Origin: Pedobacter sp. SYSU D00535 | GTDB lineage: Bacteria > Bacteroidota > Bacteroidia > Sphingobacteriales > Sphingobacteriaceae | NCBI RefSeq assembly: GCF_017355855.1 | Contig: NZ_JAFEWD010000001.1 | Location: 806,001 to 870,000 of the forward strand | DNA: 64,000 nt | Reading direction: 5' to 3' | Shown: positions 53,798 through 61,839 of the stretch, one piece after another | How the letters are laid out: each line of letters opens with the position of its first letter | How positions within the stretch are numbered: position 1 is the first letter of the stretch | Position numbers and translations under genes: made by a program | The notes under the pieces: generated by a model | What the model saw: only the letters and a program-made list of their open reading frames with translations | What the model was told of the DNA's origin: nothing | Database searches by the model: none

Positions 53798-54708
53798 TAT
53801 TTTTTCTCGCTTAGGGACTTGATGTGGTCCATCACTCGTAAATGGACATTCCTGGTAATACTTTCCGCCCAGATATCATAGTACCAGAGCGGGAAGACGT
53901 ATAGTCGATACCAACTGTTTCCGGTCAGCGTAGTGGTTCCATCACCATTGTCCTTTAAAAGAAATTGTCCACGGAGAATGTCAATATGCCCCATAATCTC
54001 CGGATCCTTCGGCTGGCTGACAATGTCGAATGTTAAATCCCGCTCCCGGTTATATACCGCGATTCGTTCATCGAAAACATAACCATTACTAAAGATACAC
54101 TTCCTACCTGCTCCTTCTCGGTGACCCTCGACCGTGGCAGCTACAGGGCTCGGCATTCCGATCTGAAATAGCCAATACTTGTTTTCTTCATCGATCCGCT
54201 CGAACGCGACTACATGTTTCCAGACCTCTTTTGTAGGAGCATCGATGACGACGATGTCGGAAACCATGCGCTCATGCTGATGATCAGAGACCGAATCTGC
54301 AACAAAAAGAACCAAAAGCAGGGAAAGAACGCTCATATTTAGATTCTTGTTATCCCTTTTAAACATCGCTTTCCCGATAACAGTGCCGGTGATTACAAAA
54401 CCCAGAATCAGGGGCGAAACGATTAGGAGACAGATCATTCCTTCGCCTAAAAAAACTGAACTAAGGACAATGGCTAAGAGGCCGTTAACGCAAGACAAGC
54501 CCGTCAAGCTTCTACTTTTCAACTGCAGATCTCTCCAGCACCAGGTACTTATTATTCCCATCACCAGTGGAATAATAACAAACTCAGCATACACAAACAC
54601 CCCCGGATGCAATTCGAGATAGCGGGTAATTCCAATCAATACAAAAGCGAAAAGATTGGAAAGGAGAATCCCTTTAAGTACTTTAAAATTATAAATCTTG
54701 TTATTCAT
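53797..54708 (-). CDS. Membrane protein with C-terminal START/SRPBCC-like domain
   Basis: A 303-residue protein with about four N-terminal hydrophobic segments (to about residue 140), then a polyketide-cyclase-like SRPBCC domain with MVSDIVVIDAPTKEVWKHVVAFERID, IVSQPKDPEIMGHIDILRGQFLL and the closing helix ITRNVHLRVMDHIKSL. The domain should face the cytoplasm or periplasm and bind a hydrophobic ligand. It overlaps the upstream small membrane gene by 8 bases and the downstream DUF5519 gene by 1 base. I do not know a named family for this fusion. Confidence 0.85.
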   Translation of the reverse strand: MNNKIYNFKVLKGILLSNLFAFVLIGITRYLELHPGVFVYAEFVIIPLVMGIISTWCWRDLQLKSRSLTGLSCVNGLLAIVLSSVFLGEGMICLLIVSPLILGFVITGTVIGKAMFKRDNKNLNMSVLSLLLVLFVADSVSDHQHERMVSDIVVIDAPTKEVWKHVVAFERIDEENKYWLFQIGMPSPVAATVEGHREGAGRKCIFSNGYVFDERIAVYNRERDLTFDIVSQPKDPEIMGHIDILRGQFLLKDNGDGTTTLTGNSWYRLYVFPLWYYDIWAESITRNVHLRVMDHIKSLSEKK

Positions 54709-55165
54709 ATTTTTTTGATAAGGTATTAAAGTGGATGACTTCTAACTTCTTGATATGGCTGTGGCAGATATAAAGCGGGATCATCCCAAACAAGCCGAAT
54801 GAGCAGTCAATTAGCTGCCAGAAAAATGGGATTTCTCTAATCCTTCCAGCGATAAAGGCAAGGGGGATAACCATCGCACAGGCAATCATCCCAAATTGAA
54901 CGACCCAGATATTCCGAACAGGATCACGAAGGGGACCAATAAAGGCCGTAGCGATGACGATATGAGCAAAGGCCAGCCAGTCTGTTCCGTAAGCGAGGTA
55001 AGGAAACCGATCGTTGGTAGTTTTGACGGCCGTGTAAATGGTATCGAACCAATTGGCCAGGGATAAAGGAAAGAAATCTTTTAACTGCACAGCTATGGCC
55101 AGCTGGCTCTCAATTGGGAAGGCAGTAATTCCACTCAGGATAAGGGCTGTAATAAAGAAGATCAT
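54701..55165 (-). CDS. Small integral membrane protein of the GbsR-linked operon
   Basis: A 154-residue membrane protein with about four hydrophobic segments and the motif SGITAFPIESQLA after the first. The ATG used (base 55165) follows directly on an in-frame TAG (55166-55168). Upstream of that TAG, 14 codons beginning MKTEEAQLKSKIRR are in the same frame and start 12 bases after the previous gene. The longer form looks like a natural N terminus cut by an amber codon. With the ATG after the TAG, translation may still work, helped by AGGAG just upstream. Function unknown. Confidence 0.75.
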   Translation of the reverse strand: MIFFITALILSGITAFPIESQLAIAVQLKDFFPLSLANWFDTIYTAVKTTNDRFPYLAYGTDWLAFAHIVIATAFIGPLRDPVRNIWVVQFGMIACAMVIPLAFIAGRIREIPFFWQLIDCSFGLFGMIPLYICHSHIKKLEVIHFNTLSKKYE

Positions 55166-55222
55166 CTATCTCCTGATTTTACTTTTTAGTTGTGCTTCTT
55201 CGGTTTTCATTGTTGAGTTTTT

Positions 55223-55678
55223 TTAGGTTGGCAATTCTGCTTTTTGTTTAATTACTGCGTTTCTGTGTAGGATGAGCTTTCGCATATACTTTTCCAGAAA
55301 GACCAGGTCGGCCAAACAGCCAAGTATCCCAAGAGGCGACTCATACGCAAACTCATCTATCATCAACGTAAATGCACCCCTTTCCGCGAAGAAATGCCGG
55401 TGGATCAGGCTTTTAAAGGGCCCTTCCAGCATTTCATCACAAAAAAGTACAGGAAACTCGCAGATAGTAATTTTGCTGATCAACTTCATTTTGATTCCGA
55501 AATGCCTTGCTTCCCAGGTCACCGTTTCTCCCAGTCCAATCAGTCCGCTGGTGACGCCGGCAATAGCCTTCTCTTCGCTATGCTGCATGGTCTCCAGGTG
55601 AAGGTCGATGCTTCTGGCAAGATCAAAGCAGTGTGCAGCAGGGGCTTTAATTCGGGTAGTTAAGATAAATCGGGGCAT
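55223..55678 (-). CDS. SRPBCC/START-like protein
   Basis: A 151-residue soluble protein of the SRPBCC superfamily: start RFILTTRIKAPAAHCFDLARSIDLHL, then GLIGLGETVTWEARHFGIKMKLISKI and EGAFT-like strands before a final RKLILHRNAVIK helix. Members in Bacteroidota are often called 'cell division inhibitor' without evidence. It begins 1 base after the stop of the TIGR01777 epimerase, so the two are co-translated. It should bind a hydrophobic ligand, unknown. Confidence 0.88.
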   Translation of the reverse strand: MPRFILTTRIKAPAAHCFDLARSIDLHLETMQHSEEKAIAGVTSGLIGLGETVTWEARHFGIKMKLISKITICEFPVLFCDEMLEGPFKSLIHRHFFAERGAFTLMIDEFAYESPLGILGCLADLVFLEKYMRKLILHRNAVIKQKAELPT

Positions 55679-55679
55679 A

Positions 55680-56606
55680 TCAAATTCGGGTACTTAGAAT
55701 GTCTTTAATAGCAAAACCTGCTGTAGGGAAAGAGAAAGTAAAACCATCGTCGATCAGTCGCTTGGGTAAAACCCACCTGCTCTTAAGGATCAGTTCCGTC
55801 TCCGTCCCGATAAGCCTTGCTCCAATTTCTAATAGCCAGGCAGGAGCAGGTAAGCCAAAGGGGATCCCGTAGGCGCTGCGAAGGGGATCCATCAATTCGT
55901 CGTTTTTCAGAGGTTCCGGAGCAGTACAGTTGATCACCCCCTCTAATTCCCGTTGACCGATCAGCCACTCCGTACACCTGGCAACATCTTGCTCATGAAT
56001 CCAGGAAACATATTGTTTGCCGTCTCCCTGCTTTCCCCCCAGACCCAGCTTAACGAGGTTCAATAGGCGCGGAAACACCCCATCTTTTTGTCCCAATACA
56101 ATTCCCATACGCAATGCAATTTTCCTGGTTTGAGGAGTATGGCTGTTGAAGAACGTTTCTTCCCATTGGCGACAAACATCTACGGAAAATCCATAGCCTG
56201 CTTCACCGCTTTCCTCGTCCTGCGGCCAGTCTTCAGCATGCCGGTAAATGGTGGCGGAAGTCACGTTGATCCAGAGTTGCGGAGGCTGTTTCATCTTTCC
56301 GATGACCCTGCCCAACAGCTGAGTCGGATCTACCCGGGATTGAATAATAGCTGCCCTGTTACGGCTGTTATAGCGGCAGTTGACGTTCTTTCCGCAAAGG
56401 TTCACAAGAAGCTCCGCGTCATCCAGGCTTTCGCACCATTTTCCTTCTGTTCTAGCATCCCATACTAGCGTCCGTATGTTATGATCTGCAGGTGCTGGTT
56501 TACGACTCAAAATAATCACCTCCTTTGCCAAAGGCTTGAAATGGTTAGCTAACACGCCACCCGGGTAGCCGCTACCTCCGGCAAGTATGATCTTTTCGTA
56601 TTTCAT
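55680..56606 (-). CDS. TIGR01777-family (SDR39U1-like) epimerase
   Basis: A 308-residue extended SDR with an N-terminal NAD(P) loop (IILAGGSGYPGGVLANHF), LVNLCGKNVNCRYNSRNR, INVTSATIYRH and DEESGEAGYGFSVDVCRQWEE. The last 60 residues form the usual DUF1731 C-terminal domain. The reaction is unknown, but relatives are proposed to act on nucleotide sugars or cyclic lipids. It is a middle gene of the GbsR-linked operon. Confidence 0.92.
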   Translation of the reverse strand: MKYEKIILAGGSGYPGGVLANHFKPLAKEVIILSRKPAPADHNIRTLVWDARTEGKWCESLDDAELLVNLCGKNVNCRYNSRNRAAIIQSRVDPTQLLGRVIGKMKQPPQLWINVTSATIYRHAEDWPQDEESGEAGYGFSVDVCRQWEETFFNSHTPQTRKIALRMGIVLGQKDGVFPRLLNLVKLGLGGKQGDGKQYVSWIHEQDVARCTEWLIGQRELEGVINCTAPEPLKNDELMDPLRSAYGIPFGLPAPAWLLEIGARLIGTETELILKSRWVLPKRLIDDGFTFSFPTAGFAIKDILSTRI

Positions 56607-56615
56607 AACAGGTAA

Positions 56616-57431
56616 CTAAAGGATAAATAAAAGCACAAGAATTCGATATAAGACCCAGCTGGCACTAAGTGTCCAGCCAAGCTGCAGCAGCCTCGTCCTT
56701 CGGATATGCTCCAGCAGCATAGCTCCGGCTATCGCCAAAAACCATGCGGCGTAGAACCCGGCGGGAAGATGAAGCCAATTGGCCTTAAACACCGCCGGCA
56801 ATAACAGGAGCGCCCCTGCCAGCGAGATGGACATCATATTTCCGAGGTAATCCCAGCGTTTACTCCTGTCAATAAGTCCAATGATTGCTCCCTGAAAAAA
56901 TACCTGGCCTCCGCATATCAGGTATTCCATCACCGCACTTCCTGCTGGGGCCAGTCCCTTTAACAATGGCGAGTAAGCAGAATGAATACTGGCAGTAATA
57001 AACCAGCTAAAAATCAGGTAAGCTATCCGATACTCTAATCTCAAGGAGGGCTGGATTTGAAAGGTCCCGGTGGCGAGAGGTGCTGGAATGATCACCCGTC
57101 TGTTGAAAGATATAAAAGCGTAGAGCTTCGTCATCCCCCAAACGAAAGGCTTAAAGAGAAATAAGGGCTTTAACACAGGAAAAGATGAAGCAAAAACTTT
57201 GAAAAGGCTTTGTATGCCATAACTTACCTCTCCGCTTTCCAAGCTTACAAGCGCTATCTCGTTTGCTGCCCGCTGCCTGTCAACCATAGGACAAGCTTGT
57301 TCTGTAAGGTCCTGGTAAGGCGCTCTCCCGTCTGGGTCTAGCATGCCTCCTTTTACCATTGCCTCCGTGTACAACCGGCACATCGGGCAATCCGCATCGA
57401 AAAGGATAAGGTGATTTTTTAACCTGCTCAT
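56616..57431 (-). CDS. DCC/DUF393-type thiol protein with membrane segments
   Basis: A 271-residue protein. The first 110 residues form a DUF393/DCC thiol-oxidoreductase-like domain with the signature FDADCPMCRLYTEAM. About four hydrophobic segments follow (from 130). The Cys-x-x-Cys could take part in thiol-disulfide exchange at the membrane. It is the first gene of the operon and its promoter region carries a TTTCA-N8-TGAAA inverted repeat. The fused membrane domain has no name I recognise. Confidence 0.87.
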   Translation of the reverse strand: MSRLKNHLILFDADCPMCRLYTEAMVKGGMLDPDGRAPYQDLTEQACPMVDRQRAANEIALVSLESGEVSYGIQSLFKVFASSFPVLKPLFLFKPFVWGMTKLYAFISFNRRVIIPAPLATGTFQIQPSLRLEYRIAYLIFSWFITASIHSAYSPLLKGLAPAGSAVMEYLICGGQVFFQGAIIGLIDRSKRWDYLGNMMSISLAGALLLLPAVFKANWLHLPAGFYAAWFLAIAGAMLLEHIRRTRLLQLGWTLSASWVLYRILVLLFIL

Positions 57432-57461
57432 AGCTTGTTGTTCTTCTTTTATTATTCCTGA

Positions 57462-57483
57462 ATTTTCAGAAAATATTGAAAAT
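57462..57483. promoter_or_regulatory. Operator-like inverted repeat before the six-gene operon
   Basis: ATTTTCA (57462-57468) and TGAAAAT (57477-57483), spaced by 8 A/T bases. The core TTTCA-N8-TGAAA is the same as in the gbsR promoter repeat, spacing included. It lies about 30 bases before the DCC gene start. Confidence 0.65.
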
Positions 57484-57501
57484 ACTACTCAAAAAAATAT
57501 T

Positions 57502-58008
57502 CTATTTGAATATTTTAAATAAGGAGCCCCAGAACCAGTTCTCTTCGGCTTTCAGCATGGTATCTAAGGTCTTGTCGACATTCTTTGCCAGCATATTGAT
57601 ATCCGTTACTGATTTGTTAAAAGTTTTGTATTCCGGGTCATTTACATCTCCATCTACCTTCGATAGCTCGTCCAGCACCTTCAATACTGGATCTAGTTCT
57701 CTCTTCCTACGCTCTTTCGCCACTTGCCGGGCAATGTTCCATGTATCCTTGTCCGCGTAGAAATATTCCTTCCGTTCACCTGCTTTATGTTGCTTCTCTA
57801 CCAGTCCCCAGCCAATAAGATCTCTTAAAGTCATGTTGGCATTTCCTCTGGAGATGCTCAGCGCTTCCATAATCTCTTCTGTGGTAAGAGCCTCGGGTGA
57901 TATCAATAGCAGTGCATGCACCTGTGCCATAGTGCGGTTTATCCCCCACTCTGATCCTAACTTACCCCAAGCCTCTATGAATTTTTGTTTTGCTTCTGCT
58001 AACTCCAT
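57502..58008 (-). CDS. GbsR/MarR-type transcriptional regulator
   Basis: A 168-residue regulator with a winged helix: FIEAWGKLGSEWGINRTMAQVHALLLISPEALTTEEIMEALSISRGNANMTLRDLIGWGLVEKQHKAGERKEYFYADK. The last 70 residues form a helical dimerisation part. The DNA-reading helix sits in SISRGNANMTLRDLI. Its promoter overlaps a 16-bp inverted repeat, so autoregulation is likely, and a matching repeat before the downstream operon suggests the same control there. GbsR proteins elsewhere sense choline or osmolytes. The ligand here is unknown. Confidence 0.9.
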   Translation of the reverse strand: MELAEAKQKFIEAWGKLGSEWGINRTMAQVHALLLISPEALTTEEIMEALSISRGNANMTLRDLIGWGLVEKQHKAGERKEYFYADKDTWNIARQVAKERRKRELDPVLKVLDELSKVDGDVNDPEYKTFNKSVTDINMLAKNVDKTLDTMLKAEENWFWGSLFKIFK

Positions 58009-58012
58009 GCAA

Positions 58013-58064
58013 CAAACCTATGAAAAGTTATTAAACTTTCAAAATATATTGAAAGTTTAATAAC
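58013..58064 (-). promoter_or_regulatory. gbsR promoter with overlapping 16-bp operator
   Basis: On the minus strand a -33 TTTG (58040-58043) is 19 bases from TAGGTTTG (58013-58020), the expected Bacteroidota spacing, and the ATG follows after 4 bases. A perfect 16-base inverted repeat (58027-58042 and 58049-58064, 6-base spacer) lies over the -33 element. Its inner half-sites give TTTCA-N8-TGAAA. Confidence 0.85.
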
Positions 58065-58175
58065 GAAAACGTTTATACTAATGGAAAGGTCTGAAACGCA
58101 TAGGTAAAAAGGAAGCAAAAGCCTACCTGACGACGAAACTTGATCAGAAAAACGGTCTTTATACTCCCACCTTCA

Positions 58176-58577
58176 TCACTTCCCCGTCGCTGTCCAGTTC
58201 AGTAGGTAGGTATCGCAGCTCAGTCCCGCTATGCTCATCCTGAAGGTCCCACTAGCTGTGTTGCCTTTCACCGTTCCCTGAATATCAAATCTGAATGCGG
58301 AAGCTCCTCCGTTTTCGGGATCAGTAATTACTGATTTTATCACTCCATTCGCTACGGATATTGGTTTTTCCGGACCAGCAGTTATCTGTTCTGTACTTGA
58401 ACCACATCGCCAGTAACCATTAAAGGTGAGATTTTTAATCGTTTTTCCATCTTTAGAAAGCTCAAAAGAGATTTTGGCTCCTTTATATCCATTAGAGAAA
58501 GTTCCGTTAAATTTTTTCTGAGCGAAAGAGATCATCGAAAACGATAATAGAAAGGCAAAGAGTATAGATTTTTTCAT
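58176..58577 (-). CDS. Secreted hypothetical protein, 133 residues
   Basis: A signal peptide (MKKSILFAFLLSFSMISFAQ) and a mature part with many beta-strand-like repeats (FNGTFSNGYKGAKISFEL) and two Cys (WRCGSS and LSCDTYLL), which could form a disulfide. I recognise no family. It is divergent from the outer-membrane protein at 58714 and has no operon partner. Confidence 0.82.
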   Translation of the reverse strand: MKKSILFAFLLSFSMISFAQKKFNGTFSNGYKGAKISFELSKDGKTIKNLTFNGYWRCGSSTEQITAGPEKPISVANGVIKSVITDPENGGASAFRFDIQGTVKGNTASGTFRMSIAGLSCDTYLLNWTATGK

Positions 58578-58713
58578 CGAGTTTATTTTACGTGTGAATA
58601 TACTCTTTTTAGCTCTTTTGCAGCGTCGCCCGCGGAAGTCGTCTTAACAGAAAATCAATAATTTAACAAACCCGGTCTTGTTATGTCAGGTCCTATTTTG
58701 TAAAATAGCCGGT

Positions 58714-59394
58714 ATGAAAATCTATGCCTTACTTGCTTTTACCTGTATTGCTGCATCAACTGCATGCGCTCAACACACAGAACTATCGTTACAAGCAAAC
58801 ACTGGCCTGTTTTCCTTTGGTGGTGAATCAGCCGAAAGAGTCAGTTTTATATACAATACACGTACAAATAATCCCTACGGCAAAGGAAGCGGACTCTCTT
58901 ATGGCCTGGCTGCTGAGCTAAAAAAGGCTACCAGGAGAAACCAAATTTTGGGAATTCAGCTGGGCTACGAGTCGCTGGCAAGTAATATAAAGATCAACGA
59001 AATCATAATTGATGACATGATTATTGAGGAACAAGGGAATACGGTCTTACGCAACCAATTCATCAATGTACATCCCTTTTTTGGCAAGAGATTCAATGCA
59101 AAATATCTTCCTTTCGATGTCACTATAGGAGCAGAATTCGGCTTTGGCCTAAAAAGCGAAGAAAAACTGTCTGTAGAAAGCTTTGATCTGGAAACCTCCC
59201 ACGATCATCCCATCCCGGATCTAGACTTTCGGCTAAGAATAGGATTAGCTACTCGTATTAAACAACTAGGATTTCAGGCCGGCTATTCACATGGCCTGAC
59301 CAACTATACCGCTGAAATGGAGGGTGCAGATCGGGAGAATTATTCAAGGATGATTCGCCTGGGGATCAGCTACACATTAAAAAGGAGTAAATAA
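58714..59394 (+). CDS. Outer-membrane beta-barrel protein
   Basis: A 226-residue protein read from the ATG giving MKIYALLAFTCIAASTACAQ (signal peptide). The mature part has alternating patterns typical of an eight-stranded barrel, ending in the C-terminal strand RMIRLGISYTLKRSK. Similar to the PorT/OmpA-like opportunistic barrels of Bacteroidota. Function unknown. The longer frame upstream is not signal-like, so the later start is used. Confidence 0.84.
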   Translation: MKIYALLAFTCIAASTACAQHTELSLQANTGLFSFGGESAERVSFIYNTRTNNPYGKGSGLSYGLAAELKKATRRNQILGIQLGYESLASNIKINEIIIDDMIIEEQGNTVLRNQFINVHPFFGKRFNAKYLPFDVTIGAEFGFGLKSEEKLSVESFDLETSHDHPIPDLDFRLRIGLATRIKQLGFQAGYSHGLTNYTAEMEGADRENYSRMIRLGISYTLKRSK

Positions 59395-59592
59395 AGCTCT
59401 ATTCATTCCGTCCCCATAGAAACTGCCTATCTCAACGACTGCTGGTTGACAGACTTGAGTTGGAATAATCAGGACTTCCGCTTGTGGAGCTATCTCTCCG
59501 GTACCTGGAAGGTTTAACCGCGGACAGTAACCCTCAATTGTCCTACAATCGTCATAGACGAGTCTTCGTTTAGAGTTCAGCAGTATTATTCT
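59395..59592. other. Gap before metA, no riboswitch recognised
   Basis: About 200 bases. I looked for a SAM riboswitch, which would be expected for metA control in some bacteria, and saw none of its conserved blocks. Confidence 0.35.
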
Positions 59593-59600
59593 TATTTTTG
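59593..59600 (+). promoter_or_regulatory. Likely metA promoter -7 box
   Basis: TATTTTTG matches TAnnTTTG, 29 bases before the metA ATG. A TTTA about 20 bases upstream could be a weak -33 element. Confidence 0.45.
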
Positions 59601-59629
59601 CGTTTTAAGAAGAACAAGGGGAGTTATAA

Positions 59630-60574
59630 ATGCCAGTTAAGATTCCGAATAATCTGCCAGCGATAGAGCTTTTAAAGAAGGAAAATATCTTTGTGATGAG
59701 TGAACTGAGGGCGGACACTCAGGACATTCGCCCAATGCGGGTACTTATCCTCAATTTGATGCCTCTTAAAATAACTGCGGAAACGGATTTTGTTCGCTTA
59801 CTATCCAACAATCCGCTACAGGTGGAAGTGCAATTTTTAAGACTCGATTCCCACACTTCAAAAAATATTTCTGAAGAACACCTGGAAATGTTCTATAAAG
59901 GCTTCGGCGAAATTAAAGACAACTTCTACGACGGCTTGATCATCACGGGCGCACCAGTAGAAATGCTGAAGTTCGAGGAGGTGACTTATTGGAATGAGAT
60001 CACGCAGATTTTCGATTGGGCAAGAAACCACGTTACCTCCACACTCTATATTTGCTGGGCCTCGCAGGCTGCGCTCTATCACTTCTATGGAGTAGAAAAA
60101 AAGCCTTTGAAAGAGAAATTATCCGGAGTTTTCAAGCATACCGCATCCGAAAAGGGCCACTCCTTACTTAGAGGATTTGACGACGAATTCTTCATTCCTC
60201 ATAGCAGGCATACCACTATAGAGAAATCGGATTTAGCCGACAAGGAAGAGTTGCGCATCCTGGCAGAATCTCCTGATGCCGGAATAGCCATCATATCATC
60301 TAGGGGCGGACGTGAATTTTATCTCACTGGTCACTCGGAATATTCTCCGCTAACCCTTCATGAGGAGTATGTGAGAGACGTGAAGAAAGGTCTGGATGTA
60401 CCGGTACCAAAAAACTATTACCGCGATGATAATCCGGAGAACGCACCCTTGGTATGCTGGACAAGTCACGCCAATTTACTCTTCAATAACTGGCTCAACT
60501 ACTTCGTTTACCAGGAAACGCCTTATGATTTGCATGATGTGGCGAAGTTAGGTGAGATTGTTCAGAACGGCTGA
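59630..60574 (+). CDS. metA: Homoserine O-acyltransferase (MetA type), probably acetyl-specific
   Basis: Transfers an acyl group to L-homoserine, the first committed step of methionine synthesis. The 314 residues and the start MPVKIPNNLPAIELL fit MetA. The catalytic Cys is in TLYICWASQAALYHFYG, with His/Glu in LTGHSEYSPLT. At the acyl-CoA-selecting position, the sequence TGAPVEMLKFEEV has Glu where succinyl-specific enzymes have Gly, so acetyl-CoA is the likely donor; this is an inference from the known specificity residue. A TAnnTTTG promoter box lies 29 bases before the ATG. Confidence 0.95.
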   Translation: MPVKIPNNLPAIELLKKENIFVMSELRADTQDIRPMRVLILNLMPLKITAETDFVRLLSNNPLQVEVQFLRLDSHTSKNISEEHLEMFYKGFGEIKDNFYDGLIITGAPVEMLKFEEVTYWNEITQIFDWARNHVTSTLYICWASQAALYHFYGVEKKPLKEKLSGVFKHTASEKGHSLLRGFDDEFFIPHSRHTTIEKSDLADKEELRILAESPDAGIAIISSRGGREFYLTGHSEYSPLTLHEEYVRDVKKGLDVPVPKNYYRDDNPENAPLVCWTSHANLLFNNWLNYFVYQETPYDLHDVAKLGEIVQNG

Positions 60575-60844
60575 TTTTAGAAGCTCAAAGTTCATTCTTC
60601 GACTCCGAAGCAACCTAAACCGAAAACTCTAAAGGAAAGCCCAGTAAGTGTAGTGATATGCTTCCCCCGGAGATCTGCGAACAGGAAAAGAACAGATAGA
60701 AGCTACATTTTTCGCTTCCGGCTTTAGTAAATTGTGGTTTGGAAGAGAACAAAGTAAAAGGCTAACGCCCCTGCTGATTTTTTTGTTGTTGGATAAATAT
60801 AACAGCAAAATTATCCCTTAATTTGCCGACTAAACTTCATCACA

Positions 60845-61483
60845 ATGAATAAGAAATTAAGACTATTAACGGTGTCGGCAGCTTGTGCCCTCATGTGTAG
60901 CTGTGCAGCAAGTTACAAAAGTGTGTACCCGGAATCAATCGCCTATGTTAGAGACAATAGTAGCCCCAAGGGAGTTGATGTCGGATACCACCACAATGTT
61001 TTGGCCGAAAAGGGCAATAAAAAAAACCACCGTAAGGAGCTAAAAACAGGAACTCAGCTTGTTGCAGTAAAGATCACGAACAATACAGATACAGTGTTGG
61101 AGCTTTACAAGAACTTTAATTTGTACAGCGGTGAAAGCCCGTTAAATGTTGTTCCCCTCGATAGAACTTTTATTCAATTGAAACAACAGCCAGCCTGGTA
61201 TTTGTTTTACTGTCTGCTTACGTTATCAACAACCACTTCAACTTCTACAAGTGGCCCTTATACCACTTATGATTCAAAGGTTAACGTTTATCCGATCGGC
61301 ATTCCAATTGCTCTTCTTAATATAATAATCGCTTCTTCAGCAAATAAGAAATTTAAGGAAGAGATGGTAAAATACTCTCCTAATAACAAGACGATTAAAA
61401 AGGGAGAAACAGCTTATTTTCTTTTAGGAATCACCTCCACTACTTTTCAGCCTATTAGTTTGAGGATGATGAATCATCAGTAA
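60845..61483 (+). CDS. Hypothetical lipoprotein, 212 residues
   Basis: A lipoprotein with lipobox ALMCSC at about residue 20, then a soluble part with GTQLVAVKITNNTDTVLELYKNF (an immunoglobulin-like strand pattern), a hydrophobic stretch (WYLFYCLLTLSTTTSTSTS) rich in Thr/Ser, and a second hydrophobic stretch (IPIALLNIIIASS). I recognise no family. The gap before it (60575-60844) holds no gene. A weak terminator follows. Confidence 0.82.
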   Translation: MNKKLRLLTVSAACALMCSCAASYKSVYPESIAYVRDNSSPKGVDVGYHHNVLAEKGNKKNHRKELKTGTQLVAVKITNNTDTVLELYKNFNLYSGESPLNVVPLDRTFIQLKQQPAWYLFYCLLTLSTTTSTSTSGPYTTYDSKVNVYPIGIPIALLNIIIASSANKKFKEEMVKYSPNNKTIKKGETAYFLLGITSTTFQPISLRMMNHQ

Positions 61484-61801
61484 ATTTAATACCTTGATCC
61501 CCAGGCGGCTTTCCTAATGTTGCCTGGGTTTAAGAACGATACCGCAAAAGGTCACCATACCATTGTTGATTAGAAGTCTAGGTATTGAAGATCGAGACAT
61601 GTTTGTAGCCCTCACCCCACTGCTGAAAGAGATATATTGCAACTCCACAAACTCTCCTGTAATAATTAAAGTATCCAGCTCCCTTCCAAGATTTGATTCC
61701 AGCTTCTGTAAACAATTTCTGGTTGATCCCCTCGAGAGGGCCATCGAGAGGATTTTCTGACAATTGGCAAAAGATCTTACAACCAAATCGGCGCCGATTA
61801 A
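61484..61801. other. Gap between the lipoprotein gene and tRNA-Leu
   Basis: About 320 bases. Apart from the hairpin at 61500-61532 nothing is recognised; short frames on both strands are not protein-like. No integrase or attachment site is seen beside the tRNA. Confidence 0.4.
61500..61532 (+). terminator. Likely terminator of the lipoprotein gene
   Basis: 7-bp stem CCCAGGC / GCCTGGG with a 15-base loop, then TTTAA. It lies 17 bases past the lipoprotein stop. Confidence 0.5.
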
Positions 61802-61833
61802 ACAAAAAAACCTGATACTTTCGTATCAGGTTT
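61802..61833 (-). terminator. Terminator of tRNA-Leu
   Basis: 11-bp stem (AAACCTGATAC / GTATCAGGTTT) with a 4-base loop. On the minus strand a T-run follows, just past the 3' end of the tRNA. Confidence 0.85.
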
Positions 61834-61839
61834 CTACTG

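Noticed and set aside
59395-59629. SAM riboswitch upstream of metA
   Set aside because: No conserved SAM-I or SAM-II core blocks or terminator structure found.
61514-61786. 90-residue minus-strand frame between the lipoprotein gene and tRNA-Leu
   Set aside because: No motif, basic composition and overlapping frames on the other strand of equal length; not convincing as a gene.
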